A stretch of 64,000 bases of DNA from QYQL01 sp041674265 (GTDB taxonomy: Bacteria; Verrucomicrobiota; Verrucomicrobiia; Chthoniobacterales; Terrimicrobiaceae). Every line of letters starts with the position of its first letter. Within the stretch, counting starts at the first letter, position 1. Below the pieces are notes generated by a model, which saw nothing but the letters and a program-made list of their open reading frames with translations, ran no database searches and was not told the DNA's origin. Positions 1 through 11,081 of this stretch are shown piece after piece. The stretch lies in assembly GCA_041674265.1 (NCBI GenBank), contig JBAYWC010000002.1, positions 1 through 64,000 on the forward strand. The letters are read 5' to 3'. Position numbers and translations under genes: made by a program.

Positions 1-124
1 CTCCGGTGGGAATGCGCGGCGATCCAACCCCGGAGCCATCGCACTTTCCCCTCATCCACTTCACGTCCTTGAACCACAATCGGCCATTGCGCGGCCTCTC
101 TTTGCTCTCAATTGAAAGTGTAGT

Positions 125-538
125 CCGCTTTTCGGCGCGCTCCGCGATGATGAATTCCAGGAAGAGCATGCCGTGCAGGCGGCGATGGACATGCGGACGG
201 CGCTCGCGGGTCTGAAAGCCGGTTGGGCGGCCTCCGAGGATGCCGCCGAACGGAATATTTCCCTGCTGGAGATCGGCATCGGCATCAACGCCGGACTCGC
301 GATCGTCGGGAACATCGGCTCCAGGCAGCGGATGGAATTCACCGCGATCTGGGATGCGGTCAATCTCGCCTCCCGGCTCGAGCAGGCCACGCGGGACTAT
401 CCGGAAGTGGATATCCTCGTGAGCGAATACACCTGCGTCGCCGCGCGCAGCCGGTTTCCGTTCGAACCGGTTGCGGAGATCGCGGTCAAAGGCAAAAGCG
501 AGAGCGCGCGGACTTACACGATCAACGGGGAGCGTTGA
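125..538 (+). pseudogene. Class III adenylate/guanylate cyclase, 3' fragment
   Basis: This is the C-terminal half of a class III nucleotide cyclase catalytic domain, which makes cAMP or cGMP from ATP or GTP. The frame reads FGALRDDEF, then the hallmark GIGINAGLAIVGNIGS segment, then WDAVNLASRLEQ with the adenine/transition-state Asn and Arg region, and stops at 538. Family cyclase domains are about 180-200 residues; only about 135 are visible. An in-frame TGA lies at 113-115, and the sequence before it resembles no cyclase in any frame, so the metal-binding Asp region and any sensor domain are absent. A GTG at 173 could start a 121-residue peptide, but that would lack half the active site. 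It lies tail-to-tail with cydB. I read it as a truncated remnant; a chimeric contig join is an alternative. Confidence 0.7.
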
Positions 539-603
539 TCCTCAGCGCGCCCTTGATCGTTTTTCCTTGGGCGAAAGAAAACTCTGCAGCCTGCGCGGAG
601 GTG

Positions 604-1625
<1,022 letters not shown>

Positions 1626-1629
<4 letters not shown>

Positions 1630-3137
1630 GCGCGGGGAATCGTGCGGACCAGGGCCTTCCAGCTCTCCGGCATTTCCTCGCTCTCCTCCTCATCGTCCGG
1701 CCCGTGCTGGATCTTCCGGGTGAGAAGGAAAACAAACATGACAAAGAGGAGCGCGTAAACGAGGCCGAAAAGGATGAGGGAGGCGACGATCTGGTTGGCG
1801 GTGACGACCTTGGACAGCGACTCGGAGGTCTTGAGCATCCGATCCACAATCCAGGGCTGGCGCCCCATCTCGGCCGTGAACCATCCCGCCTGGTTGGCGA
1901 TCTGAGGCCCGAGAACAGAAAACACCAACGCCCCAAGAAGCCAGCGCGTGAGCGGACGCGACAGGTCGAAAAGCCAGCCCCTCCACCAGAAAAAGCAGGC
2001 GACCAGCGACAAAACCAACATCGCGACCCCCACGATGATCATGGCGTGGTAGAATTGGAACACAGCCGGGACATTCGGCCAATAGGACTTCCGAAGACCG
2101 GCAAGGTCGCCCGCCGCCGCATCCGGGTGCCGGGATTTCAAAAACGCATCGGACGGCAGATCGCGAAGCCCGACGACCGGCTTCGCAAAAGATCCCCAGG
2201 CCAAAAAACTCAACAGACCGGGAACTTTCGGCCCCACCACTTTCTCCTCCCCGGCATCGACATAGCCGAAGAGCGTCATGGGAGTCGAGGGCGTCGTCGC
2301 ATAGACCCCCTCCAGGGCGGCGAGTTTGACCGGCTGGTTCCGCACCACTCCCTTGGCCGTGAAGTCCGCGCTGATCATCTGCAGAACGCACGCCACCGTC
2401 GCAAAGGCCAGACCGATTTTCAGCGAGGCCCTGGAAAATTCCAAATGCCGGTTCCGCAGAAGATAATAGGCGCTGATGCTCGCGACGAGAAATGCCCCCG
2501 CCAGCCATGCCCCGAGGACGACATGGGTCAGCCGGTCGATCGTCGAGGGATTGAAGACCATCGCCCAAAAGTCGTCGACCACCGCCCGGACGCTGGTGAG
2601 ATCCGCGGACGTGACCGCATGGTCCGGTGGAAGAATCACCGTCTTGCCATCGACCAGGCTTTCCAAATGGTACCCCGCGGGCGTCTGCATCCACGAGTTG
2701 GCCACCACGATCCACACCGCGCTGAAATGCGCGCCGAACGCCACCATGCATGTCGCAAAGAAGTGCATCCGCGGGCCGACCTTGTTCCAGCCAAACAACA
2801 GAAGCGCCAAAAAACCCGACTCCAAAAAGAACGCGAAGATCCCCTCCGCAGCGAGGGCGCTCCCGAAAATATCCCCGACAAAACGCGAGTAGGTCGCCCA
2901 ATTCGTGCCGAACTCAAACTCCATCACAATCCCGGTCGCCACCCCGATCGCAAACGTCAGCGCGAAGATCCGCGTCCAAAACCTCGCCATATTGTGAAAA
3001 AGCGGGTTCCCGGTCTTGAGCCAAAACCCCTCCATCATCACCAGGGCGATCCCCAGCCCGATGCTCAGCGGCGGGTAGATGTAGTGAAACGCGGCCGTAA
3101 AAGCAAACTGGATGCGCGCCAGGATTTCAACAGTCAT
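1626..3137 (-). CDS. cydA: Cytochrome bd ubiquinol oxidase subunit I
   Basis: Subunit I carries the three haems and the quinol site of cytochrome bd oxidase. The 503-residue protein starts MTVEILARIQFAF, with the haem-ligand His at residue 18 (FHYIYPPL). It contains the conserved ESGFLALLLFGW helix, the FYHAMIIVG segment holding the expected Met ligand, and the GWFTAEMGRQPW signature that follows the Q-loop. The length suits a short-Q-loop CydA. It is the first gene of cydAB and faces sdhC across a 132-bp divergent spacer, so both promoters should lie within 3138-3269. The pairing of a bd oxidase with succinate dehydrogenase fits an electron-transport block sharing the quinone pool. Confidence 0.97.
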
Positions 3138-3269
3138 TCCGCATAAGATGCTCTAATATCATCCGAAATTGTCAAGCCCCAAACATTCGGCTTTGTCCCG
3201 CTCCCAAAAAAATTGAAGCGCCCCTTGACACGCGGGCCATTAGCTGGACCAATACGCGCTTTCACGCAC

Positions 3270-3989
3270 ATGATTTCGGCACCATCCACCACGCGCCCGG
3301 GCCCGCATCCCATCGTCCTCTGGCTCTTTTCTTCGATTGGCAAGAAAACCATTGTCGCCCTCACCGGCATCGGGCTGGTTTTGTTTGTCACGGGGCACAT
3401 GCTCGGCAATTTCACGCTTTATCTGGGGCCGGACTGGATCAATTCCTACGCGAAGCACCTCCAGGATCTTGGCCCGCTGCTCTGGGTCATCCGCATCGGC
3501 CTGCTCGGCATCGTCGGTCTCCATATTTTGTTTACCATGCTCCTCTGGAAGGAGAATCAGGCGGCGCGCCCGAAAAAATACATCGCCTCCGATCCGGTCC
3601 AGACAACCGTTTTCGCGCGGACGATGCGCCTCAGCGGGCTGTGTGTCCTGGCGTTCATCGTTTTCCACCTGGCGCATTTCACCCTCTGCATCGTGGACCC
3701 TGCCTTCAAGGGGTGGCACGCCACGCTCGACGGCCATGAAGTCCACGACGTTTACAGGATGGTGGTTGCCGGGTTCAGCAATGTTCCGGTGAGCCTCATT
3801 TACATCGGCGGCCTGTTCCTCCTGATGATGCACCTGAGCCACGGCATCGGCAGCCTGTTCCAGACGCTCGGCCTGACGAACCGCAAGACGCGGCCGCTCA
3901 TCGAGATCGCCACCCGGGCCTTCGCCTGGCTTCTCTTCCTCGGCTACATCTCCATCCCCATTTCTGTCCTTACCGGAATTGTCAAATGA
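3270..3989 (+). CDS. sdhC: Succinate dehydrogenase cytochrome b subunit
   Basis: Membrane anchor of succinate:quinone reductase. It is a single five-helix cytochrome b of the SdhC/FrdC type, as in Bacillus and Bacteroidetes, rather than separate SdhC and SdhD. From the chosen ATG (MISAPSTT) it is 239 residues. Histidines suitable as ligands for two b haems lie in hydrophobic segments (TGHMLGNFTLY, LHILFTMLLW, FHLAHFTLC, MMHLSHGIGSLFQTLG). An in-frame start at 3213 would add 19 uncharacteristic residues. The TGA overlaps the sdhA ATG by four bases, making a tightly coupled sdhCAB operon. Confidence 0.93.
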   Translation: MISAPSTTRPGPHPIVLWLFSSIGKKTIVALTGIGLVLFVTGHMLGNFTLYLGPDWINSYAKHLQDLGPLLWVIRIGLLGIVGLHILFTMLLWKENQAARPKKYIASDPVQTTVFARTMRLSGLCVLAFIVFHLAHFTLCIVDPAFKGWHATLDGHEVHDVYRMVVAGFSNVPVSLIYIGGLFLLMMHLSHGIGSLFQTLGLTNRKTRPLIEIATRAFAWLLFLGYISIPISVLTGIVK

Positions 3990-5902
3990 CACTCGACGCC
4001 AAAATCCCCGCTGGTCCGCTTGACAAAAAGTGGACGTCCTTCAAGAACACCGCCAAGCTGGTCAATCCGGCCAACAAGAGGAAGTTCGACATCCTCATCG
4101 TCGGCTCCGGCCTCGCCGGGGCGGCCTCCGCCGCGACCCTCGCCGAGCAGGGCTACCGCGTGAAGTGTTTCTGCTACCAGGACAGCCCGCGCCGCGCCCA
4201 CTCGATCGCGGCGCAGGGCGGCATCAACGCGGCAAAGAACTACCAGAACGACGGGGACAGCGTTTACCGGCTTTTCTACGACACGATCAAGGGCGGCGAC
4301 TTCCGCGCCCGTGAAGCCAATGTCCACCGGCTGGCCGAGGTGAGCAACCAGATCATCGACCAGTGCGTCGCCCAGGGGGTTCCGTTTGCCCGCGAATACG
4401 GCGGCCTGCTCGACAACCGTTCGTTCGGCGGGGCGCAGGTCTCGCGGACATTCTATGCGCGCGGGCAGACCGGCCAGCAGCTCCTGCTCGGCGCCTACTC
4501 GGCATTGAGCCACCAGATTGCCCTCGGAAACGTCGAGATGTTTTCCAAATCCGAAATGATGGACCTCGTGGTTGTGGACGGACATGCCAAAGGCATCGTC
4601 GTCCGCGACATGACCACCGGAGAAATCACCTCCCATGCCGGCGATGCCGTCCTGCTCTGCACGGGCGGATACGGGAACGTGTTCTACCTCTCCACGAATG
4701 CCCGCGGATGCAATGTCACCGCGACCTACCGGGCCTACAAGCGGGGCGCGCTTTTTGCGAACCCCTGCTACACGCAGATCCACCCGACCTGCATTCCCGT
4801 GAGCGGCGAATACCAGTCGAAGCTCACCCTCATGAGCGAGTCGCTCCGCAACGACGGGCGCGTCTGGGTTCCGAAGCGGAAGGAAGACTGCGCCAAGGAG
4901 CCGAAGGATATTCCGGAGGACGCCCGCGATTACTACCTCGAGCGGAAATACCCGAGCTACGGCAACCTCGCCCCCCGCGACATTTCCTCGCGGTCGGCCA
5001 AGGAAGTCTGTGACGACGGGCGCGGGGTCGGGCCCGGCGGGCTCGGCGTCTATCTCGATTTTGCCGATGCGATCAAACGCCTCGGGAAGCAGGTCATCGA
5101 GGAACGCTACGGCAACCTCTTCGAGATGTACCACAACATCACCGGCGAAGATGCCTACGAGCGCCCGATGCGCATTTATCCCGCCGTCCACTACACGATG
5201 GGAGGGCTCTGGGTGGACTACAACCTCATGAGCAATGTCCCCGGTCTCCATGTGCTGGGCGAGGCCAACTTCTCCGACCACGGGGCCAACCGCCTCGGCG
5301 CAAGCGCCCTCATGCAGGGCCTCGCCGATGGATACTTCGTCATCCCGAACACGCTGGGCACCTACATGGCCTCGCAGTTCGGAAAGAAAGTCGATGCGGA
5401 CGCGCCCGCCTTCAGGGAGGCCGTGGACTCGGTCAAGGCCCGCGTCCAAAAACTCATCAGCATCCATGGCACCCGCAGCGTGGACAGTTTCCACCGCGAA
5501 CTCGGAAAGCTTCTCTGGGACAAATGCGGCATGGCCCGCGACAAGAAGGGCCTCGAGGAAGCGCTGCGGAAAATCCCGGAGCTCCGCGAGGAATTCTGGA
5601 GCAATTTGAAAATCCTCGGCTCGGCCGACGGCATCAACATGGAACTCGAACGCGCCGGGCGCGTCGCGGATTTCCTCGAATTCGGCGAGCTGATGTGCCT
5701 CGACGCCCTCAACCGCAACGAATCCTGCGGCGGCCACTTCCGCACCGAGTATCAGACCCCCGAGGGCGAAGCCCTGCGCAACGACGAGGATTACGCGTTC
5801 GTCTCCGCCTGGAAATACGAGGGCGAAGGCACCGCTCCCACCCTGGTCAAGGAACCCCTCGTCTATGAGGAGGTCAAGCTGGCAACACGAAGCTACAAGT
5901 AG
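3986..5902 (+). CDS. sdhA: Succinate dehydrogenase flavoprotein subunit
   Basis: Catalytic flavoprotein that oxidises succinate to fumarate. Its 638 residues show the FAD Rossmann motif (IVGSGLAGAASA, near residue 33), the flavinylation segment RRAHSIAAQGG whose His binds FAD covalently, and the active-site segments HPTCIP and RMYPA/HYTMGG-like (PAVHYTMGGLWVDY), followed by GEANFSDHGANRLGASALMQ. The C-terminal helical and capping regions are present, so it is full length. It overlaps sdhC by four bases and is followed 25 bp later by sdhB. The protein resembles the SdhA that partners a single cytochrome b subunit. Confidence 0.97.
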   Translation: MTLDAKIPAGPLDKKWTSFKNTAKLVNPANKRKFDILIVGSGLAGAASAATLAEQGYRVKCFCYQDSPRRAHSIAAQGGINAAKNYQNDGDSVYRLFYDTIKGGDFRAREANVHRLAEVSNQIIDQCVAQGVPFAREYGGLLDNRSFGGAQVSRTFYARGQTGQQLLLGAYSALSHQIALGNVEMFSKSEMMDLVVVDGHAKGIVVRDMTTGEITSHAGDAVLLCTGGYGNVFYLSTNARGCNVTATYRAYKRGALFANPCYTQIHPTCIPVSGEYQSKLTLMSESLRNDGRVWVPKRKEDCAKEPKDIPEDARDYYLERKYPSYGNLAPRDISSRSAKEVCDDGRGVGPGGLGVYLDFADAIKRLGKQVIEERYGNLFEMYHNITGEDAYERPMRIYPAVHYTMGGLWVDYNLMSNVPGLHVLGEANFSDHGANRLGASALMQGLADGYFVIPNTLGTYMASQFGKKVDADAPAFREAVDSVKARVQKLISIHGTRSVDSFHRELGKLLWDKCGMARDKKGLEEALRKIPELREEFWSNLKILGSADGINMELERAGRVADFLEFGELMCLDALNRNESCGGHFRTEYQTPEGEALRNDEDYAFVSAWKYEGEGTAPTLVKEPLVYEEVKLATRSYK

Positions 5903-5927
5903 CCGAAACTCTCATCTCTCAACTACT

Positions 5928-6686
5928 ATGAAATTCTATTTGGAAGTGTGGCGTCAAAAGGGTCCGGAATCCGGCGGCAAGCTCGAACAGTACGAGGCGA
6001 ATGACATCCCCGCCGAAGCCTCGTTCCTCGAGATGCTGGACATCGTCAACGAGGACCTGACAAAGAAAAACATCGAGCCGATCCAATTCGACTCCGACTG
6101 CCGCGAGGGAATTTGCGGCAACTGCTCGCTCACCATCAACGGTGTCCCCCACGGACCGGGCCGGGGCACCACCTGCCAGCTCTACATGCGGAAATTCCGC
6201 GACGGCCAGATCATCACCATCGAACCGTTCCGCGCGGACTCGTTTCCGGTGGAGCGCGACCTCGTCGTCAACCGCGAGGCCTACGACCGGATCATGCAGG
6301 CCGGCGGATTCATCAGCGAGCGCGCGGGTTCCGCGCCGGATGCCAATTCCGTCCCGATCCCGAAAGTCGTCGCCGACCAGGCCATGGACGCCGCCGCCTG
6401 CATCGGGTGCGGCGCCTGCGCGGCCGCCTGCCCGAACGGCTCCGCCATGCTCTTCGTCAGCGCCAAAATCACCCATCTCGGGCTCCTTCCCCAGGGAAAA
6501 CCGGAGAACGACCGCCGCGTCCTGAAAATGGTCCGCCAGATGGACAAGGAAGGATTCGGCAATTGCTCGAACTACTACGCGTGCGAGGCCGTTTGCCCGG
6601 CGGGGATTCCCGCCTCGTTCATCGCCCGCATGAACCGGGAATATTCCTTCGCCTCGATCAAGGAATCGGTCGGGATTTCCGTCTGA
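5928..6686 (+). CDS. sdhB: Succinate dehydrogenase iron-sulfur subunit
   Basis: Electron-transfer subunit of succinate dehydrogenase, 252 residues from the ATG at 5928 (MKFYLEVW). The N-terminal ferredoxin-like domain has the [2Fe-2S] cysteines (DCREGICGNCSL, then TTCQLYM). The C-terminal domain has the CIGCGACAAACPN and CEAVCPAGIP clusters for [4Fe-4S] and [3Fe-4S] centres. An upstream in-frame extension back to 5865 overlaps sdhA and lacks family similarity, so the internal ATG is preferred. It ends the sdhCAB operon just before a strong hairpin terminator. Confidence 0.96.
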   Translation: MKFYLEVWRQKGPESGGKLEQYEANDIPAEASFLEMLDIVNEDLTKKNIEPIQFDSDCREGICGNCSLTINGVPHGPGRGTTCQLYMRKFRDGQIITIEPFRADSFPVERDLVVNREAYDRIMQAGGFISERAGSAPDANSVPIPKVVADQAMDAAACIGCGACAAACPNGSAMLFVSAKITHLGLLPQGKPENDRRVLKMVRQMDKEGFGNCSNYYACEAVCPAGIPASFIARMNREYSFASIKESVGISV

Positions 6687-6718
6687 CGACACCCGCCGGT
6701 TCACGTCCGGGACGGGCA

Positions 6719-6750
6719 AAAGCCGGCCCGCAATCAGGCCGGCTTTTTTG
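6719..6750. terminator. Bidirectional intrinsic terminator between sdhB and aspS
   Basis: Perfect 11-bp inverted repeat, AAAAGCCGGCC (6719-6729) and GGCCGGCTTTT (6738-6748), with an 8-base loop and a T run on the plus strand to 6750. The minus strand also shows a T run after the stem. It lies between the convergent sdhB and aspS genes and can stop both. The stop codon of aspS (6734-6736) sits in the loop and its last codons, Lys-Lys-Pro-Ala, are read from one arm. Confidence 0.9.
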
Positions 6751-8509
6751 TGCTTTGAATCGAAAGTTCGCGCAGTTGTTTGAAGTCCACCCCGGACGGT
6801 GAACCGGTCATCAATTCGACACCGCGGTTGTTTTTCGGAAAGGCGATGACGTCGCGGATGCTTTCGGCATTGGCGATCAACATGACTAGGCGGTCCAGCC
6901 CCAGCGCGATGCCGCCGTGGGGCGGGGCGCCGAACTGGAAGGCCCTCAGCATGTGCCCGAACATCGTCTTCTGCGTTTCCTCGTCCACGCCGAGAACGGA
7001 AAACATCTTCGCCTGGAGGTCCGGCTCGTGGATTCGCAGGCTTCCGCCGCCGATTTCCACGCCGTTCAAAACCACATCGTAGGCGACGGCGCGGACCTTG
7101 CCGTATTCGCCGGCTTCGAGCAGCGCGGCATCCCCGGCTTGCGGGCGCGTGAACGGATGATGCACCGCATTCCATTTCTGCTCCTCTTCGCTCCAGGCGA
7201 GGAGCGGGAAGTCCACCACCCAAAGGAAATCCCATTGGGACGGATCTTTGGCGAGTCCCAGGATCTCCGCCACGCGCAGCCGCACGCGCCCGAGCGTCTC
7301 GCAGGCGGTTTCCCATTTGTCCGCGCCGAAAAGAATCAGGTCGCCCTCCCCGATGGCGAGGCGCTCCGCGAGGGCGGCTTTTTCGGCGTCGGAGAAGAAT
7401 TTGACGATCGGGGATTTCCACTCGCCATTTTCGACCTTGATGAAGGCGAGGCCTTTTGCCCCGGCCTGTTTGGCCAATTCGGTGAGGGCCTCGATCTGCC
7501 CGGCGGTAATCTTCGCGAGGCCCTTGGCATTGATCGCCTTGACGACGCCACCGCCGCCGAGCACCCCGCGGAAGACTTTGAATTGGGAGTCCCGGAACAC
7601 TTCGCCCAAGTCGGCGATTTCCATTTCGAACCGCGTGTCGGGCTTGTCGCTCCCAAACCGGTCCATCGCCTCGCGCCATGTCAGGCGGGGAAATGGGGCC
7701 GGGATCGTCACCCCGCGGGATTCACGAAACACGGCCACGAGCAGCTTCTCCACGAGGCCGAGGATGTCGTCCTGCGTGACGAACGACGCCTCGACATCGA
7801 GCTGGGTGAATTCCGGCTGGCGGTCGGCGCGAAGGGCCTCGTCGCGGAAACACCGCGCGATCTGAAAATACTTTTCCAAGCCGGCGACCATGAGCAGTTG
7901 CTTGTATTGCTGCGGGGCCTGCGGCAGCGCGTAGAAGGCTCCCGGCGTCAGTCGCGAGGGCACGAGAAAATCCCGCGCCCCCTCCGGCGTGCTCTTCGAG
8001 AGGATCGGAGTCTCGATTTCGAGAAACCCCCCGGCGTCCATGACGTCGCGGATCGTCTTGATCACGCGGTGGCGGAGCCGCATGTTTGCGTTCATCTCCG
8101 GCCGCCGGAGATCGAGATAGCGGTAAGTCAGCCGGAGATCTTCGTTGGCGATCCGCTCGTCAATCGGGAAGGGCAGGACGTCCGCCTTGTTCAGAATCTC
8201 CAGGTCCGTCGCGACGATTTCCACGGCGCCGGTCGCCAACTTCGGGTTTTCCGTTCCGGCCAGGCGCAAAGAAACTTTCCCGGTCACCCGGACGACATCC
8301 TCGCCGCGAAGCTCGTGCGATTGGGCCGCTGTCTTCGGGTTTTCCTCGGGCCGGAAAACAACCTGCGTGAGGCCCTCGCGGTCGCGCAGATCGATAAAAA
8401 TCACGCCGCCGTGGTCGCGCCGCGAATCCACCCACCCGCTGAGGGTCACGGTGATCCCGGCATCTTCCGAGCGAAGGGCGTTGCAGTGGTGGGTGCGGTA
8501 GGTCATCAT
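6734..8509 (-). CDS. aspS: Aspartate--tRNA ligase (AspRS/AspNRS)
   Basis: Class II aminoacyl-tRNA synthetase charging tRNA-Asp. The 591-residue bacterial-size protein starts MMTYRTHHCNALR, at one of two adjacent ATGs. In order it has an N-terminal OB anticodon-binding domain (SGWVDSRRDHGGVIFIDLRD), motif 2 (FRDEALRADRQPEFTQLD), the bacterial GAD insertion domain in the middle, and motif 3 (GGIALGLDRLVML). The frame stays open for a further 101 codons upstream, but that stretch is low-complexity and lacks family similarity, so it is not included. It lies divergent from the FUSC gene, and its 3' end is embedded in the shared terminator hairpin. Confidence 0.96.
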   Translation of the reverse strand: MMTYRTHHCNALRSEDAGITVTLSGWVDSRRDHGGVIFIDLRDREGLTQVVFRPEENPKTAAQSHELRGEDVVRVTGKVSLRLAGTENPKLATGAVEIVATDLEILNKADVLPFPIDERIANEDLRLTYRYLDLRRPEMNANMRLRHRVIKTIRDVMDAGGFLEIETPILSKSTPEGARDFLVPSRLTPGAFYALPQAPQQYKQLLMVAGLEKYFQIARCFRDEALRADRQPEFTQLDVEASFVTQDDILGLVEKLLVAVFRESRGVTIPAPFPRLTWREAMDRFGSDKPDTRFEMEIADLGEVFRDSQFKVFRGVLGGGGVVKAINAKGLAKITAGQIEALTELAKQAGAKGLAFIKVENGEWKSPIVKFFSDAEKAALAERLAIGEGDLILFGADKWETACETLGRVRLRVAEILGLAKDPSQWDFLWVVDFPLLAWSEEEQKWNAVHHPFTRPQAGDAALLEAGEYGKVRAVAYDVVLNGVEIGGGSLRIHEPDLQAKMFSVLGVDEETQKTMFGHMLRAFQFGAPPHGGIALGLDRLVMLIANAESIRDVIAFPKNNRGVELMTGSPSGVDFKQLRELSIQSTKKPA

Positions 8510-8715
8510 GGGAAAAGTTTTACGTTTAGCGGGAATTTCCCGTTTAACAAGACCTTGCGGAAAAGCGGGCAAGCATCCGGGCGCCTCTGTGAGAGTTGCA
8601 ATCGGCGATGGACGGCCAGGGAGCGTGTGGGGCGCGGCGGCCCGATGCGAGAGCCTGGGCCCCAAGCATCCCCTGCTTGCCCGGGCAGCAGTTGCATGGT
8701 AAGAGAACGGCCTGT

Positions 8716-10965
8716 TTGGACAACGTCGAAAATATACGCCCGCTGGCCGCTCCCCGCTTCCCGGGGAGCCGCTTCTTGGAACCGGCAGGCGCCCTCTTCG
8801 GTGATCCGGCATTCCGCTACGGCTTGAAGTTCGGTTTGGCAGGAAGTCTCGCGGTTTTCCTCTCTTTGTGGGCGCGCTTGGACGAGCCCGGGTGGGCGCT
8901 CTTCACCGTTTTCGTGCTGATGGTGGCCCAATATGTGGGCGCGATTGCCGAGAAGTCTATTTTCCGTCTGATGGGAACGGTGGTGGGCGGCGTGGCCGGG
9001 TATCTGATCACCGGGGCCTTCGAGCAGGACCCGCTGATTTTTCTGGCGCTGATCGGCCTGATGGTGGGTGCCTGCACGGCGCTCTTCGGCCAGAGCCGGT
9101 ATCCTTATGCGTTCCTGCTCTGCGGGATGACAGCGCTCGTGGTGGCGGGAAACGGGATGGGAAATCCGGACAATTCCTGGACATTCATGCTCTCGAGGAT
9201 CGAAGAGATCCTGGTGGGGATCGTGGTCACCATGGTGGTGCAAAGCGTCCTTTGGCCGCGCTACGCGAGGGTGGAATTTCTCGCCCATCTGCGGGCCTCG
9301 TTTGGCGATCTGAGGGAGTGTTTGCTGGATGCCCCCGGAATCCGCGGGCAGGCGGAGGGGTTTTCCGGGGCGCGCCGGGCGAGGGATTTTCCGGGGAGAA
9401 TTTCCGGGCTGCGGGCGCTCCTGGAGTTCGGTTCGAGAGAAAGCCTTCATTTCCGCAGGCGGTTGGAGACGTATTTCGAACTCACCGTTTGCCTCGGAAA
9501 AATCGCCGGCGCGATCGCGACGCTGCGCGAGCCGGTTCCGCCCGACTCGGCCTATCGGCGGCAGGCGGGGGAAGCGCTCGCCACTCTCCACGCCGCGCTG
9601 GCAGGGGCGCTGGAAGACTTGGCAGGCAAAACTTCTTCGCGCGCCTCCCGGGCGGCGAGGCGGACGGCCCTCTCGGAAGCGTTTGAGCAGCTGGATGGAA
9701 AATTCTACGAAATGAGAAACAACCAGGCGATCCGGAGCATCCCCGCGGACCAGGCGCTGGTCATGGGCCTGCACGTCTCCGGGCTGGATGACATCCGGGC
9801 CCGGATCGAAAAAGCCCACGAACTTCTGGATTCCCTGCCCGAGGATCCGATGCAGCGGGAATTCACCCCCATCCCCCTGGTTTCTCCCTGGCCGCCGCCT
9901 TTTTGGATCAGGGCCGGAATCAAGTCCGGGCTGGCTGTGATCGCCGCATTTCTCATCGACAATTGGCTGAGGCCGCCCGGCGGGCCGATGTTCATCCTGG
10001 GGACATGGGTTTTCACGGCCATGAACGCGGCGAGCCCGGGCGGCCAGGGGGACCGCCGCGCCTTTCACCTCATTCCCTTGAACGTATCGGCTCTGGCGGG
10101 CCTGAGCCTCGTGCTCCTCGCCGCCAGGCCGATGCTTTCGAGTTACGCGGCGATGAACACGCTGATCTTCGCCTGGCTTTTTGCCTGGGGTTACATGTCT
10201 TTCAAAACGCGTGGCATGACGATCCCGATGCAGCTCGGCATGCTTGTGATCGTGGGGATCCTCGGGCTCAACGGCCAGGAACCGATCAGCTTCCAGGCGA
10301 TCGCGGGTTTCTTTTTCGGAATTGCGCTGGCGCTGGTGCTTTCGGCCTCGTTCCAGCGCCTGCTCTGGCCGTCGCTCCCGCAGTGGGAAATTCGCGACCG
10401 CTTCGCGGAGGCGACCGGCATTTGCCGCAAGATGCTGGCGCGGGAAGCCGTCCCGCTCTGGATGAAAACCCGGCTCGCCCTGATCCCCGGCGAGGTGGAC
10501 GTGCGGCTGGATCACCTGGAACAACCGATCTGCCCGGAAGGGGAACCCGCCCTGCTCAGGTCCCTCATGCTTTCCATCGCGAGCCTGGGCGGCAACCTCT
10601 CCATCACGCTCGACCGATTTCCTCCCGCCGATGTTCCGGGGGATGCGCTCGAAGCCGGCAGAAAACAGATCCGACGCCTGGAGGCGCTCTTCGAAGCGCG
10701 GTTGGAGGCCGTCCAAACCGCGTTTCAGAAGGGGCAGACCCGGCAAATGGATGAAACCGAAATCCACGGCGCGATGGAAAACTGGAGGGGATGGGCTTTG
10801 GAGACCCGGAATTCCCTGCTGGAAGCCAACCGCCATCCGCTTTCGATTGCCCGGATCACGGGATTCGCCGAGCGCTACCATTTGATGGGAGAGGGCATTC
10901 TCGAGATCGACCGGCAGTTCGCCCGCTTGCGCCTGCCCCTCTACATGGGCGATTATTCGCTGTAA
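8716..10965 (+). CDS. FUSC/YccS-family integral membrane protein
   Basis: Large membrane protein (about 749 residues) with the layout of the FUSC family (fusaric acid resistance, aromatic acid efflux). It has an N-terminal block of about six transmembrane segments (from YGLKFGLAGSLAVFL to EEILVGIVVTMVVQSVLW), a long soluble helical region, and a second block of about six segments (from WIRAGIKSGLAVIAAFL to FFFGIALALVLSASFQ), then a cytoplasmic tail. The repeat of two FUSC halves is visible. No ATG precedes the first helix in this frame; a TTG at 8716 after an AAGAG stretch is chosen, and a TTG at 8596 is an alternative. No partner membrane-fusion protein gene is adjacent, so transport substrate is unknown. 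Confidence 0.8.
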   Translation: MDNVENIRPLAAPRFPGSRFLEPAGALFGDPAFRYGLKFGLAGSLAVFLSLWARLDEPGWALFTVFVLMVAQYVGAIAEKSIFRLMGTVVGGVAGYLITGAFEQDPLIFLALIGLMVGACTALFGQSRYPYAFLLCGMTALVVAGNGMGNPDNSWTFMLSRIEEILVGIVVTMVVQSVLWPRYARVEFLAHLRASFGDLRECLLDAPGIRGQAEGFSGARRARDFPGRISGLRALLEFGSRESLHFRRRLETYFELTVCLGKIAGAIATLREPVPPDSAYRRQAGEALATLHAALAGALEDLAGKTSSRASRAARRTALSEAFEQLDGKFYEMRNNQAIRSIPADQALVMGLHVSGLDDIRARIEKAHELLDSLPEDPMQREFTPIPLVSPWPPPFWIRAGIKSGLAVIAAFLIDNWLRPPGGPMFILGTWVFTAMNAASPGGQGDRRAFHLIPLNVSALAGLSLVLLAARPMLSSYAAMNTLIFAWLFAWGYMSFKTRGMTIPMQLGMLVIVGILGLNGQEPISFQAIAGFFFGIALALVLSASFQRLLWPSLPQWEIRDRFAEATGICRKMLAREAVPLWMKTRLALIPGEVDVRLDHLEQPICPEGEPALLRSLMLSIASLGGNLSITLDRFPPADVPGDALEAGRKQIRRLEALFEARLEAVQTAFQKGQTRQMDETEIHGAMENWRGWALETRNSLLEANRHPLSIARITGFAERYHLMGEGILEIDRQFARLRLPLYMGDYSL

Positions 10966-11081
10966 CCCGGATAAATCACAGAGGGGTGGAGCCGAACTGT
11001 TCCAGCCAATGATCCTGCGGCCATGAGATCCCTGCACGTTTTCGATTCGCAAGATTTCCAGAGCGGTTCATAATCCACGGC

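Noticed and set aside
8510..8812. 101-codon upstream extension of aspS
   Set aside because: No AspRS has such an N-terminus; the MMTYRTHHCNALR start fits the OB domain directly.
8506..11052. Long minus-strand open frame opposite the FUSC gene
   Set aside because: Composition is Arg/Pro/Gly-rich antisense of a GC-rich gene; the plus strand has clear membrane-protein character.
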